A stretch of DNA of 44,876 nucleotides from Deltaproteobacteria bacterium (GCA_005879585.1 VBKG01000318.1:1-44876), one strand, 5' to 3'. Positions 8,591-17,205 are shown, numbered from the stretch's first letter. Notes: generated from the letters alone by a model not told the origin. Numbers and translations are program-made.

Positions 8591-9102
8591 GCGACCGGGT
8601 GCTCGCGTGGCTCGGCGGGCGCTCGGCGCGCGAGCGACTCTTCCTCGTCGTCGCCGCCGCGACGGCGGTCGTGATCGGCCTCGCGCTCGGCGCGCTCGCG
8701 GTACGCGACGACCTCGCCGCCCTTCACCGCCGCGTCGCGGCGCACGAGCGGGATCTCGCCGTCGTCCGGGTTCTCGCCCAGCGGTTGACCGCCGGCCGCC
8801 CGGCGGGCGCCGCGTCAGACGACACGTCGCTGCTCGCCGAGGTGCAGCAAGCGGCCGAGGGGGTCGTCGGCCACGAGCGGCTCGCGAGCCTCACGCCGGC
8901 CGCGGGTCCGGTGGAGGACGGCCTCGCCGAGGACCGCGTCGCGCTCCGCCTGAGCGATGCGGCGTTACCGGAGCTGGTGGGTCTGCTGCACGCGCTCGAG
9001 AGCGCGGCGCACGTCGTCCGCCTGGACCTCCGCAAGCACCCGGACGATCCGGCACGCTTCGACGCCACGCTCGAGGTGGCGCGCCTGCGGGCGGCCTCGT
9101 GA
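8587..9102 (+). CDS. gspM: Type II secretion protein GspM
   Basis: GspM is a bitopic inner-membrane protein that pairs with GspL in the assembly platform. From the GTG at 8587, overlapping the gspL stop as GTGA, the product is 171 residues. It has a short cytoplasmic N-terminus containing RSARERLFLVVAAATAVVIG (one membrane helix, about residues 15-36), a coiled-coil-prone stretch (LAALHRRVAAHERDLAVVRVL) and a ferredoxin-like periplasmic domain (LPELVGLLHALESAAHVVRLDLRKHP). The sequence is divergent; the call rests on topology, length and position between gspL and gspN. Confidence 0.85.
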   Translation: MSDRVLAWLGGRSARERLFLVVAAATAVVIGLALGALAVRDDLAALHRRVAAHERDLAVVRVLAQRLTAGRPAGAASDDTSLLAEVQQAAEGVVGHERLASLTPAAGPVEDGLAEDRVALRLSDAALPELVGLLHALESAAHVVRLDLRKHPDDPARFDATLEVARLRAAS

Positions 9103-9941
9103 GACGGACGATTCTCGGCGGCGCGCCGATCGCGGCCGGTCTCGTCGCCCTCTTCCTCTTCCTCCTCTTCCCCATCGACACGGTCGTCCGCGCGCTGCTC
9201 GCGCGCGCCACGCCCGCCGGCTGGCCCGCGATCGTCTTCCAGCGAGCGGCGCTCCGTCCGACGGGTCTGCTACTGGAGGACGTGACGCTCCACGGCCGCG
9301 ACGGCGCCGCGCTCGTGGCCGCCGAACGGGTCTTCTTGCGTCCGTCGCTCCGCGGGCTCTGGCGCGACGGCACCGGGCTCCCGTGGCACGTCGAGGCGCT
9401 CGTCTGCGGCGGCACCGGCGTCGCGACGGTGACCGGCGACGGCGCGCCGGCGGCCCTCAGCTTCACGTGGCAGGACGTGGACCTCGGCGGCTGTCCGCCG
9501 CTCGCGCTCGCCGCCGGCGCGCTCGCCGGCCGCGCGACGATGACGGCGCGCGTCCGGCTCGGCCCGCCGGCCGGTGAGGGAACGGTCGAGGTGCACGCCG
9601 GCGAATGGCGGAGCAGCGCAGGACCGCTGGTCGCCGTCGGCACGCTGCACGCCGAGCGCGCCTCCTTCGGCTGGCGCCTCGTCGGCGACCGCGTGGCGCT
9701 CACCTCGTTCGAGCTCCACGGTCCCGACGTGTCGGCCGAGGGCGAGGGCACGGTGCGGCTCGCCGCACCGCTCGAGGCGAGCGGCCTCGAGCTGCGGCTG
9801 GCAGTCGCGGCGGCTCCGGAGGCACCGGACCGCGTGCGCGCGCTGCTCGGTCTGCTGCCGGCGCCCGCCGGTGACGCGGCCGGCCCGCGCCGGCTGTTCG
9901 TCGCCGGCACCGTCGCCAGCCCTCGGTTGCTCGCCCCGTGA
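9099..9941 (+). CDS. gspN: Type II secretion protein GspN
   Basis: GspN is an accessory type II secretion protein, anchored in the inner membrane with a mostly beta periplasmic domain. From the GTG at 9099, which overlaps the gspM stop as GTGA, the product is 280 residues. It has an N-terminal helix (GLVALFLFLLFPIDTVVRALL, about residues 13-35), then LRPTGLLLEDVTLHG and repeated beta segments that resemble AsmA-like bridge proteins, as reported for this family. It lacks any catalytic motif. Its place after gspM supports the call. The GspN family is present only in some type II systems, including many deltaproteobacterial ones. Confidence 0.8.
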   Translation: MRRTILGGAPIAAGLVALFLFLLFPIDTVVRALLARATPAGWPAIVFQRAALRPTGLLLEDVTLHGRDGAALVAAERVFLRPSLRGLWRDGTGLPWHVEALVCGGTGVATVTGDGAPAALSFTWQDVDLGGCPPLALAAGALAGRATMTARVRLGPPAGEGTVEVHAGEWRSSAGPLVAVGTLHAERASFGWRLVGDRVALTSFELHGPDVSAEGEGTVRLAAPLEASGLELRLAVAAAPEAPDRVRALLGLLPAPAGDAAGPRRLFVAGTVASPRLLAP

Positions 9942-9960
9942 GCGCGAGCGAAGGATATTG

Positions 9961-10314
9961 ATGAGCGCGCGACGGCCGCGCGGCATGACGCTCCTCGAGG
10001 TGGTGGTAGCGCTCTTCGTGCTGGCCGTCGGGGTGACCGCACTCCAGCGTCTGCTCGCGGCCAGCGTGCACGGCATCGCCACCGACGTGCGCCTGACCGA
10101 GGCGACGTTGCTCGCCCGGGGTCTCCTCGCCGACGCCGAGGTGCACCCGCCCGACCCGGGACACGTCGAGGGCGACCGGCCCCGCGCGCTGCACTACACG
10201 CGCGACACGACGTCCACCGCCCATCCGGCGCTGCGCGAGGTTCGCGTGCGCGTGTCCTGGGAGCCGGCAGAGGCCTGCGAGCTCGTGGAGATGGTTCGTG
10301 TCCCGGCGCCGTGA
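9961..10314 (+). CDS. gspI: Minor pseudopilin GspI
   Basis: GspI is a minor pseudopilin of the tip complex with GspJ and GspK. The 117-residue product begins MSARRPRGMTLLEVVVALFV: a basic leader, then the processing site G/MTLLE with Glu5 and a membrane helix, followed by a small globular domain ending VRVRVSWEPAEACELVEMVRV, typical of GspI. A clear ribosome binding site AAGGA lies at 9951-9955, five bases before the ATG. The gene sits after gspN instead of next to gspH/gspJ, so the tip-complex genes are split by gspL-M-N. It overlaps gspK by 17 bases. Confidence 0.88.
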   Translation: MSARRPRGMTLLEVVVALFVLAVGVTALQRLLAASVHGIATDVRLTEATLLARGLLADAEVHPPDPGHVEGDRPRALHYTRDTTSTAHPALREVRVRVSWEPAEACELVEMVRVPAP

Positions 10315-11194
10315 ACGCGGCGTCGCGCTGCTCGGCGCCGTCGTCGGCCTCGCGGTCCTCGGCATCGTGACGCTCGGCCTCGCGCACACTGCCGCGGTCG
10401 ACCAGCACCTCGCGCGGAACGCGCTCGCGGCGCTCCAGGCCGACGCCCTCGCGCGCTCGGGGGTCGCGGCGGCGGCGGTGTTCCTCACCGAGCGCGATCC
10501 CGACGCCGTCGACTGGGCGCGTGCACCCTGGGCGGAGGGCTCGGGACGCCAGCCGCTCGGCGCGGGCACGGTCGAGGTGATGGTCGAGGACGAGGCGCGC
10601 CGTCTCGCGCTCGGCGTCCCCGAGCTCGCCGATCGGCTGCCGCGGCTCCTCGCCGTCCTCGGTCTCGACGCCGCGCTCGCCGACGCGCTGGCCGACTGGA
10701 CGGATGCGGACGACACCCCGCGTCCGCTCGGCGCCGAGCGTGCGTACTATCTCGGTCTCACCCCGCCGTACGCACCCCGGAACGCGCCGCTCGGGAGCGT
10801 CGGCGAGCTCGCCCTCGTGCGCGGCTTCACGCGACCGGTCGTCGAGCGCCTGCGACCGTACGTCACCGTCGCGCCGGAGGCTCGCGTGAACCCGAACACC
10901 GCGTCGCGCGAGGTGCTGCTCGCCGTCGTCGACGACGCGGCGGCCGTCGAGCGGCTGCTCGCCGCCCGCGCGCGGGCCGCGATCGACCCCGAGAAGGACC
11001 TTCCGGCCATCCTGCCCGGCGCCACACCCGACGCGATCGACGCGCTCCGCGCGCGGCTGACCGCGCGCGGCACCTCCTACACCGTGCGCGCCGTCTCCGC
11101 GGTCGGCGACCTCACACGTGCCGCCGAGGCGACGTTGTTCGCGCCCCCGGGCGTCGCCGCCGAAGTCACCGCCTGGCGTCCGTTCCGCCCGTAG
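10298..11194 (+). CDS. gspK: Minor pseudopilin GspK
   Basis: GspK caps the pseudopilus tip. The 298-residue product from the GTG at 10298 has a short basic leader (SRRRERG), the hydrophobic segment VALLGAVVGLAVLGIVTLGL with Gly instead of Glu at mature position 5 (characteristic of GspK), and the large alpha domain inserted in a pseudopilin fold. It includes LADALADWTDADDTPRPLGA, then YYLGLTPPYAPRNAPLGSVG and the helix-hairpin-like VNPNTASREVLLAV. Length matches the family. It is the last gene of the operon. The next gene starts only 8 bases later but encodes an unrelated transporter. Confidence 0.93.
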   Translation: MSRRRERGVALLGAVVGLAVLGIVTLGLAHTAAVDQHLARNALAALQADALARSGVAAAAVFLTERDPDAVDWARAPWAEGSGRQPLGAGTVEVMVEDEARRLALGVPELADRLPRLLAVLGLDAALADALADWTDADDTPRPLGAERAYYLGLTPPYAPRNAPLGSVGELALVRGFTRPVVERLRPYVTVAPEARVNPNTASREVLLAVVDDAAAVERLLAARARAAIDPEKDLPAILPGATPDAIDALRARLTARGTSYTVRAVSAVGDLTRAAEATLFAPPGVAAEVTAWRPFRP

Positions 11195-11202
11195 CGTTTC
11201 TC

Positions 11203-12444
11203 ATGCCGACCGCCGCCGTTCCCCCGGACGCCGCGGCTCCCGCCGCGCGCGCCCTCGGTGATGCGCACCGAATCGTCCTCATACGCGGCCTCCGCGGCTT
11301 CGTGGACGGCTTCGTGAGCGTGCTTCTCGCGGGCTACCTGAGCCGGCTCGGGTTCACGCCGGTCCGGATCGGCGCGATCGTGACCGGAACGCTCCTCGGC
11401 TCGGCCGCGCTCACGATGGCCCTCGGGCTCGGCGGCCATCGGATGGAGCGACGGCCCGTGCTCGTCGGCGCGTCGCTGGTCATGCTCGCGACCGGGATCG
11501 GATTCGCCGGACTGACGGCGTTCTGGCCGCTCCTGGTCGTGGCCGTCCTCGGTACGCTGAACCCGTCGGCGGGCGACGTGAGCGTCTTTCTGCCGACGGA
11601 GCAGGCCGCGCTCGCGCAGACGACTCCGGCCGGGGAACGCACCCGCCTCTTCGCGCGGTACAACGTCGCCGGCAACTTCGCCGGCGCGCTCGGCGCGCTC
11701 GTGAGCGGCCTGCCGGCGGCGCTCGCACACGCGCGGGGATCGGACGTCGCGGCCGCCGAACGGTGCGGGTTCCTGCTGTACGCGCTGGTCGGCGTCGTGA
11801 GCGCCGCGGTGTACCTCGGGCTCGGCCGGTCGGTCGAGCCGCCGCGAAGGGCGGACGGCGCACCCCTGGCACGGTCACGCTCGATCGTCGTCCATCTGGC
11901 CGCGCTGTTCAGCCTCGACTCGTTCGGTGGCGGCTTCGTCGTGCAGTCATTGCTCGTGCTGTGGCTCTACCGGCGCTTTCAGCTCTCGGTCGAGGTGGCG
12001 GGCGCGATCTTCTTCGCCGCCGGCGTCGCCGGCGCGCTCTCGCAGCTGGTCTCGCCGGAGCTGGCGCGACGCATCGGCCTCGTGCGCACGATGGTCTACA
12101 CGCACGTTCCGGCCAACGTCTTCCTCATCCTGGCGGGATTGGTCCCGAGCGCGCCGCTCGCCGTCACCTTCCTCCTCCTCCGCGCGGCGGTGTCGCAGAT
12201 GGACGTGCCCGCGCGTCAGGCGTACGTCATGGCCGTCGTGCCGCCGGAGGAACGTGCCGCTGCCGCGAGCGTCACGAACGTGCCGCGGAGCCTCGCCGCG
12301 GCCGTTCCGCCGCTCATCACGGGCGCGATGCTGAGCCGTTCGGCGTTCGGTTGGCCTCTCGTCTGCGGCGGCATCCTGAAGCTCGTCTACGACCTGCTCC
12401 TGCTGGCGCAGTTCAGGAGCGTCCAGCCTGCGGCGGAGGACTGA
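11203..12444 (+). CDS. MFS transporter
   Basis: This is a 413-residue membrane protein with about 11-12 hydrophobic segments and the major facilitator layout. There are two six-helix halves separated by a charged loop around residues 205-222 (GRSVEPPRRADGAPLARSRS). The segment GAIVTGTLLGSAALTMALGLGGHRMERRPVL resembles the loop 2-3 signature, and AAASVTNVPRSLAAAVPPLITG the equivalent in the second half. The substrate cannot be told from sequence. The start follows gspK by 8 bases, so it may be read from the secretion operon, though a functional link is not implied. It converges on the next gene with a 20-base gap. Confidence 0.85.
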   Translation: MPTAAVPPDAAAPAARALGDAHRIVLIRGLRGFVDGFVSVLLAGYLSRLGFTPVRIGAIVTGTLLGSAALTMALGLGGHRMERRPVLVGASLVMLATGIGFAGLTAFWPLLVVAVLGTLNPSAGDVSVFLPTEQAALAQTTPAGERTRLFARYNVAGNFAGALGALVSGLPAALAHARGSDVAAAERCGFLLYALVGVVSAAVYLGLGRSVEPPRRADGAPLARSRSIVVHLAALFSLDSFGGGFVVQSLLVLWLYRRFQLSVEVAGAIFFAAGVAGALSQLVSPELARRIGLVRTMVYTHVPANVFLILAGLVPSAPLAVTFLLLRAAVSQMDVPARQAYVMAVVPPEERAAAASVTNVPRSLAAAVPPLITGAMLSRSAFGWPLVCGGILKLVYDLLLLAQFRSVQPAAED

Positions 12445-12464
12445 TGGCCGCGGAGCTGGTGGTA

Positions 12465-13511
12465 TCAATGGCGATGCCGGTGGTGAACGTCCGAGACGTG
12501 CGGGTGAGCGTGTTCTGCGGGAACGTGCCGATGAAGATGAGCGTGGGGTTCGAGAACGGGCTCCGGGTGCTCGTGCTGATGATGCTCGTCGTGGAAGTGC
12601 GCGTGCTCGTGCTCGAGCGCCTCGTGTACGTGCCGATGGCCGTGCGTCTCGGTCACGAGGAGGAAGACGCCGAGCACCATGAGGCCCGCGGCTACCGCAT
12701 GGGACGGACCCAAGCGCTCACCTAGCAGTGGAACCGCCAGAACGGCGCCGACGAACGGTGCCGTCGTAAAGAATGCAGCTTGCCGCGCGGCCCCGAGAAT
12801 TCGCATCGCACGGACCGCGAGAACGATGCTGAACCCGTAGCTGACAAATCCGACTGCGAGAGCAGCCAAGACGACGGCCAGCGCCGGGAGCATCGATCCC
12901 GTGGCGAGCGCGAGCCCGAGCATGAACGTACCTGCGACGAGGCCCTTCGTCCGCGCAATCGCAACTGGGTCGCGCACCGATAATCGCTGCGTCAGGTTGT
13001 TGTCGACTGCCCAACCGAGGCAGGCGAATACGACGGCAGCGGCGCCACGCCAGTCCCCATGCACGTCGTCCGGCGCGTACGTCAGGGTGGCGGCACCGAG
13101 GGCGGTCAGAACGGCGCCGGCGGCGGCGCGACGGCCGAGGTGCTCGCGGAACAACATGACGGCGAGGAGAATCGTGAGCGGGGTCTCGAGGTTCAGGAGG
13201 AGCGAGCCGACGACGGCCGAAACACGCGCGAGACCGAACAGCATGAATACCGGGGCGGCGACTCCGCCCGTGGCGATGACGAAGAAGAGAAGCAGGAAGT
13301 CGACGCCGCGGAGTCGCGCCTCGCGCGGCGCCGCGTGCGGAGCCTCCCGAGCCGCGACCAATGTCGCCGCGGCGAGCCCGAGACCGGCACCGAGGTACAG
13401 CAACGCGGCGAGCAGGAGCGGGCCCGTCGCCGGGAGCAAGAGCTTGGAGACTGGAGCGCTCAGGCCGAACAGGACGGCGGCCGCGAGAGCGGACGAAATG
13501 CCGGCCGACAT
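12465..13511 (-). CDS. EamA/DMT-family transporter with histidine-rich C-terminus
   Basis: This is a drug/metabolite-family permease with ten predicted helices in two EamA halves: LNLETPLTILLAVMLFREHLG and AAFFTTAPFVGAVLAVPLLGERLG are the paired signatures ending in the conserved Glu. I prefer the ATG at 13511 (MSAGISSALAAAVLFG) to an in-frame ATG at 13532, because helix 1 begins at once. After the last helix comes a tail of about 60 residues with 23 histidines, in strings such as HEHAHFHDEHHQHEH and HAHLHRHVP. Such tails bind divalent metals in known metal transporters and chaperones, which suggests a nickel, cobalt or zinc connection, but the substrate is unproven. Codon use is slightly less GC-biased than in neighbours. 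Confidence 0.85.
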   Translation of the reverse strand: MSAGISSALAAAVLFGLSAPVSKLLLPATGPLLLAALLYLGAGLGLAAATLVAAREAPHAAPREARLRGVDFLLLFFVIATGGVAAPVFMLFGLARVSAVVGSLLLNLETPLTILLAVMLFREHLGRRAAAGAVLTALGAATLTYAPDDVHGDWRGAAAVVFACLGWAVDNNLTQRLSVRDPVAIARTKGLVAGTFMLGLALATGSMLPALAVVLAALAVGFVSYGFSIVLAVRAMRILGAARQAAFFTTAPFVGAVLAVPLLGERLGPSHAVAAGLMVLGVFLLVTETHGHRHVHEALEHEHAHFHDEHHQHEHPEPVLEPHAHLHRHVPAEHAHPHVSDVHHRHRH

Positions 13512-13550
13512 GGGAGGCGGCGCCCTGCCCACCTCGCGGACGGCCGACTG

Positions 13551-14801
13551 CTACGCCCCGATCCGCGCGCGGATCTGCCGCAGCAACGCGGCGTTGTCGG
13601 AGTGACCGGTCATGCGCGCGGTGACACGACCACGAACCGGGCGGCCGAGCAGGTAGAAGTCGCCGAAGATGTCGAGGATCTTGTGGCGTACGAACTCGTC
13701 GGAGAAGCGTAGTGGCGCGTTCACCACGCCGTCGGGGCCGACCAGGATGCAGTTGTTCAGGCGGCCGCCGCTCGCGAGCCCCATCTGCTCGAGGGTCTCG
13801 ATCTCCTTGACGAAGCCGAAGGTACGGGCCGGGGCGATCTCACGCCGGAAGGCGTCGACGCCGGTGAAGCGGAACTCGTACGCCTGCCGGCCGATCGGCG
13901 GCGGATAGTCGAGCGTGTAGTGCACCTCGAACGCGTCGGCCGGCTCGATCATGATGCCCTTCTCGGTGCCCGACTCCGCGCCGAGCGCGTACGTGCGGTC
14001 GATGACCAGCTCCTCGACCGTCGCCGGCTGCTCGACGACGCCGCCCTCCTCGAGCAGCGCGCAGAGCTCGAGCGCCGAGCCGTCGAGGATCGGCACCTCG
14101 CCCTGCATCTTCACGAGCATGTTCGTGATGCCGTAGGCATGCAGCGTCGCCATCAGGTGCTCGACCGTCTTCGCCACCATACCGCCGCGGGCGAGGGTGG
14201 TCGCGTAGTCGGTCGAATCCACGTGGTCGATGACCGCGGGAACCGTCTCGCCCGACGAGATGCTGCCGAAGAGAATGCCGCTGCCGGGCGGCAGCGGCTG
14301 GAGGATGAGCCCCGTGCGAACGCCCGTGTGGAGCCCCTGCCCGTTCACGACGACGCCGCGCGCGATGGTCCGCTGTGGCAGCACGCGCGCCGGGGCGACG
14401 GCCGCCGGCGCCGTCGTGCCGTCGCGGTCGACCGAGACGTTGCCGTCGAGCGCGCGACCCACCACCTGGAGCAGCGCGTCGAGCTGGAAGGGCTTCTCGA
14501 GGAAGTCGCACGCGCCGAGGCGAATCACGCGCATCGCCGTCTCGATCGTGCCGTGGCCCGAGATGACGATGATCGGCAACCGCGGCGCGCGGGACCGCAT
14601 GCGCTCGACGAGCTCGATTCCGTCGACCTCCGGCATCCACACGTCGACGATCGCCAGGCGGGGCTCGACGTGCTGGAGCAGCTCGAGCGCGCGGCGGCCG
14701 TCGGCAGCCTCGACGACGTCGAACCCCTCGTCGGAGAGGACGCCGCGCAACGTGCAGCGGATCTTCTCCTCGTCGTCCACCACCAGGATCGTCTCAGGCA
14801 T
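13551..14801 (-). CDS. lpxC: Response-regulator receiver domain fused to LpxC deacetylase
   Basis: The 416-residue protein has two complete domains. Residues 1-118 are a receiver domain: acidic pair D9/D10, phospho-acceptor D53 (IVDVWMPEVDG), S81 and K103 (FLEKPFQ). A linker of about 25 residues rich in Ala/Pro/Thr follows. Residues 143-416 are LpxC, the zinc deacetylase of UDP-3-O-acyl-GlcNAc and committed step of lipid A synthesis. They carry HVDSTDYATTL, catalytic E214 with zinc ligand H215 (KTVEHLMATL), zinc ligands H373 and D377 (RHKILDIFGDF) and general acid H400 (GHSDNAALL). All key residues of both domains are present. The start has AGAGGA five bases upstream. The gene lies 14 bases after a histidine kinase gene, in the place where a DNA-binding NtrX-type regulator would be expected. 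Confidence 0.95.
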   Translation of the reverse strand: MPETILVVDDEEKIRCTLRGVLSDEGFDVVEAADGRRALELLQHVEPRLAIVDVWMPEVDGIELVERMRSRAPRLPIIVISGHGTIETAMRVIRLGACDFLEKPFQLDALLQVVGRALDGNVSVDRDGTTAPAAVAPARVLPQRTIARGVVVNGQGLHTGVRTGLILQPLPPGSGILFGSISSGETVPAVIDHVDSTDYATTLARGGMVAKTVEHLMATLHAYGITNMLVKMQGEVPILDGSALELCALLEEGGVVEQPATVEELVIDRTYALGAESGTEKGIMIEPADAFEVHYTLDYPPPIGRQAYEFRFTGVDAFRREIAPARTFGFVKEIETLEQMGLASGGRLNNCILVGPDGVVNAPLRFSDEFVRHKILDIFGDFYLLGRPVRGRVTARMTGHSDNAALLRQIRARIGA

Positions 14802-14815
14802 CGGTCCTCTCTTCC

Positions 14816-17143
14816 TCAGGCGCCGTAGGCGCCGAGCCGGGCGCGGGCGGCGAGCTGGCTCGGCTGCTGCCGCACGGGGAACTCCATGATGAAGCGGCTG
14901 CCGCGCGGCAGGTTGTCGCGCGCCCGGATGAAGCCGTTGTGATCAGCGACGATCGCCGACACGATGGCGAGCCCGAGGCCCGTGCCGTCGGGCTTGGTGG
15001 AAAAGTAGGGCTCGAAGAGCCGGGCCTTCACCTCGGCCGTCATGCCGTCGCCGTTGTCGGCGATCTCGAGCCGCACGATGCCGAGCCGCGAGACGTCGGT
15101 GGTCTTGAGCTCGACGCGGCCGCGCTCGCCGGGCGCGACCTGCCGCCGCGCCGCGCACGCCGCCACGGCATTGTGGAGGATGTTGATGACCGCGCGCTTC
15201 ACGCCCTCGCGATCGAGCTCAAGCTCGGGGAGGTCGGGCTCCGGGACGAAGACGAAGTCGATCTCGCGGTGGCCTTCGCGGAAGAGGACGAGTGCCTCCT
15301 CGACGACCGCGTTGAGGTCCTGCGGCGTGTGCTGGCCGGCCGGCATCCGGGCGAAGGTGGAGAACTCGTTCACGAGCGCCTTCAGCTCCTCCACCTGCTG
15401 GATGATCGTGCGGGTGCACTCGTCGAACACGGTGCCGCCGTCGTGGAGCTGGCCGGCGTAGCGGCGGCGGAGCCGCTGGGCGGAGAGCTGGATGGGCGTC
15501 AGGGGGTTCTTGATCTCGTGGGCAATGCGCCGCGCCACCTCGCGCCACGCTTCCATGCGTTGGACGCGGAGGAGGTGCGTCACTTCCTCGAGGAAGACTA
15601 CGAGGCCCTGCGGGCTGCCGGTATCGTCGAGCAGCCGGGTGCCGGTGAGGAGCAGCGCCACGTCGTGACCGTCGCGCTGGAGCCGCATCTGCCGCTCGAC
15701 GGTGGCCGCGCCTCCGGATGGGCCGTCGAGGCGCGCCGGTGGCCCGAACGTGATCGCGTACGGCGGCCCGTCGTTGCCGTTGTTCGCGAGCAGGCTCGCG
15801 CTCAGCTGGCGGATCTCGGCATAGGGCTCGCCGGCGAGCACCTCGTCGAGCGGCCGCCAGATGCACGCGGCGGCGCGCACGTCGAGGAGCGTCTCGGCGG
15901 CGCGGTTGAGCGTCGTGATGCGGCCCTCGGCATCGGTCGAGATGACGCCGGCGGTGATGTTGGCGAGCAGGATCTCGAGGTAGCGGCGGCGGGAGTCGAG
16001 CTCGGTGCGACTGGTCTTCAGCTCCGCGGTCATGCGGTTGAACGCGGAGACGAGCGTGCCGATCTCGTCGTGCCCCTCACCCGGGATGCGCTGGTCGAGG
16101 TCGCCCTGCGCGACGGCGCGCGTCCCTTCGACCAGCCGCTGGATGGGCACCGTGATGCGGCGAGCGATGTAGAAGCCGACCCAGGTGGCCGCGAACAGCA
16201 CGACCACCGTGGCGAGGCCGAGCGTGATCGTGTACGCGGTCTTGATCGGCTGCCGCTGCACCTTCAAGCGAACGTACTCGTCGAACGCACGGCTGATGTC
16301 CTCGCGGCGCTTCGCGACGCTGTTCGGGACGTAGGTGTCGACCACGACGACCGCCACCGGGCGGTCGTCCACCACGACGGGAGCGGCGGCACGGATCATG
16401 TCCGCCTCGCCGACGGTGTCCACGACCGTGGCTTCCGGTCCTTGTGCCACGCGACGCACGAGGTCCGACCACGGCGCGAGCCCGATGCCCGTGGGCAGCT
16501 CGCCGCGCCGGCTGCGCGCGATCGCCTGGCCGTGCGCGAACACCTCGACGACGTCGAGCTGGTATTCGGCGCGGCGCTGATCGAGGAACCGCTTGAGCGC
16601 CTCGCGCCGCTCGGGCGCCAGCAGGCCTTCGGCGCGCAGCCGTCCGGCAAGGCCGCGCGCGAACCCGAGCGCGGTCTCGCCGAGTCCGCGGTAGTACGTC
16701 TGCGCGACCTCCCGCGAGCCGGCGAGCGAGTTCTCCACCTGCTCGTTGAACCACCGCTCGATCGAGTTGCCGACGAACACCAGCGCCACGAGGAAGAGCA
16801 GCGTCGCGGGCAGCAACGCGACCCCGACGAACGCGCCGACGAGGCGGGTGCGCAGGTGCGCGCCGATGATGCGGCGCCGGCGCTCGAAGATCAGCTTCAC
16901 GATGTTCCGGCCGACCAGGAACACGAGCAGGATCAGCAGGATCAGGTTCAGGTTGATGAGCACGACGAGCACCGCATTGGTGCCCACGGAGCCCGTGCCG
17001 GGGGACTGCGGGAGATGGAACTCGAAGACGGCGAAGAGCACGACCGCCACCGCGGTCGCGATGATGATCAACCCTTCCAGACGGCGCCGGCGAGACTCGG
17101 GCGCGGCCGCCTGCGCAGGCGGCGAGTCGGACGGGCCGGGCAT
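14816..17143 (-). CDS. NtrY-like membrane sensor histidine kinase
   Basis: This is a 775-residue kinase with the NtrY layout. Three N-terminal helices (about residues 23-40, 56-78 and 101-124) precede an extracytoplasmic sensor region (about 125-305), a fourth helix (TLGLATVVVLFAATWVGFYI) and a HAMP domain (RRITVPIQRLVEG...DEIGTLVSAFN). A PAS domain follows (ILLANITAGVISTDAEGRI). The phospho-acceptor H-box is RRIAHEIKNPLTPIQLSAQR with H542, then a HATPase domain with N box NILHNAVAAC, G1 DNGDGM, F box FEPYFSTK and G2 GTGLGLAIV. The ATG at 17143 (MPGPSDSPP) is chosen because upstream codons look non-coding. It is co-directional with and immediately upstream of the receiver-LpxC gene, its likely partner. 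Confidence 0.94.
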   Translation of the reverse strand: MPGPSDSPPAQAAAPESRRRRLEGLIIIATAVAVVLFAVFEFHLPQSPGTGSVGTNAVLVVLINLNLILLILLVFLVGRNIVKLIFERRRRIIGAHLRTRLVGAFVGVALLPATLLFLVALVFVGNSIERWFNEQVENSLAGSREVAQTYYRGLGETALGFARGLAGRLRAEGLLAPERREALKRFLDQRRAEYQLDVVEVFAHGQAIARSRRGELPTGIGLAPWSDLVRRVAQGPEATVVDTVGEADMIRAAAPVVVDDRPVAVVVVDTYVPNSVAKRREDISRAFDEYVRLKVQRQPIKTAYTITLGLATVVVLFAATWVGFYIARRITVPIQRLVEGTRAVAQGDLDQRIPGEGHDEIGTLVSAFNRMTAELKTSRTELDSRRRYLEILLANITAGVISTDAEGRITTLNRAAETLLDVRAAACIWRPLDEVLAGEPYAEIRQLSASLLANNGNDGPPYAITFGPPARLDGPSGGAATVERQMRLQRDGHDVALLLTGTRLLDDTGSPQGLVVFLEEVTHLLRVQRMEAWREVARRIAHEIKNPLTPIQLSAQRLRRRYAGQLHDGGTVFDECTRTIIQQVEELKALVNEFSTFARMPAGQHTPQDLNAVVEEALVLFREGHREIDFVFVPEPDLPELELDREGVKRAVINILHNAVAACAARRQVAPGERGRVELKTTDVSRLGIVRLEIADNGDGMTAEVKARLFEPYFSTKPDGTGLGLAIVSAIVADHNGFIRARDNLPRGSRFIMEFPVRQQPSQLAARARLGAYGA

Positions 17144-17205
17144 GAGTTCGCGCGATGATAGGGACAAGGGAAGGCGAAGGCAAGACCGCCCCGCCGGGTC
17201 CAACA

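Noticed and set aside
12465-13532. Genomic island around the EamA gene
   Set aside because: Slightly lower GC only; no integrase, tRNA, direct repeats or transposase seen.
14939-17158. 739-residue frame antisense to the kinase
   Set aside because: Shadow of the kinase gene, composition dominated by Arg, Asp, His and Glu, no domain seen.
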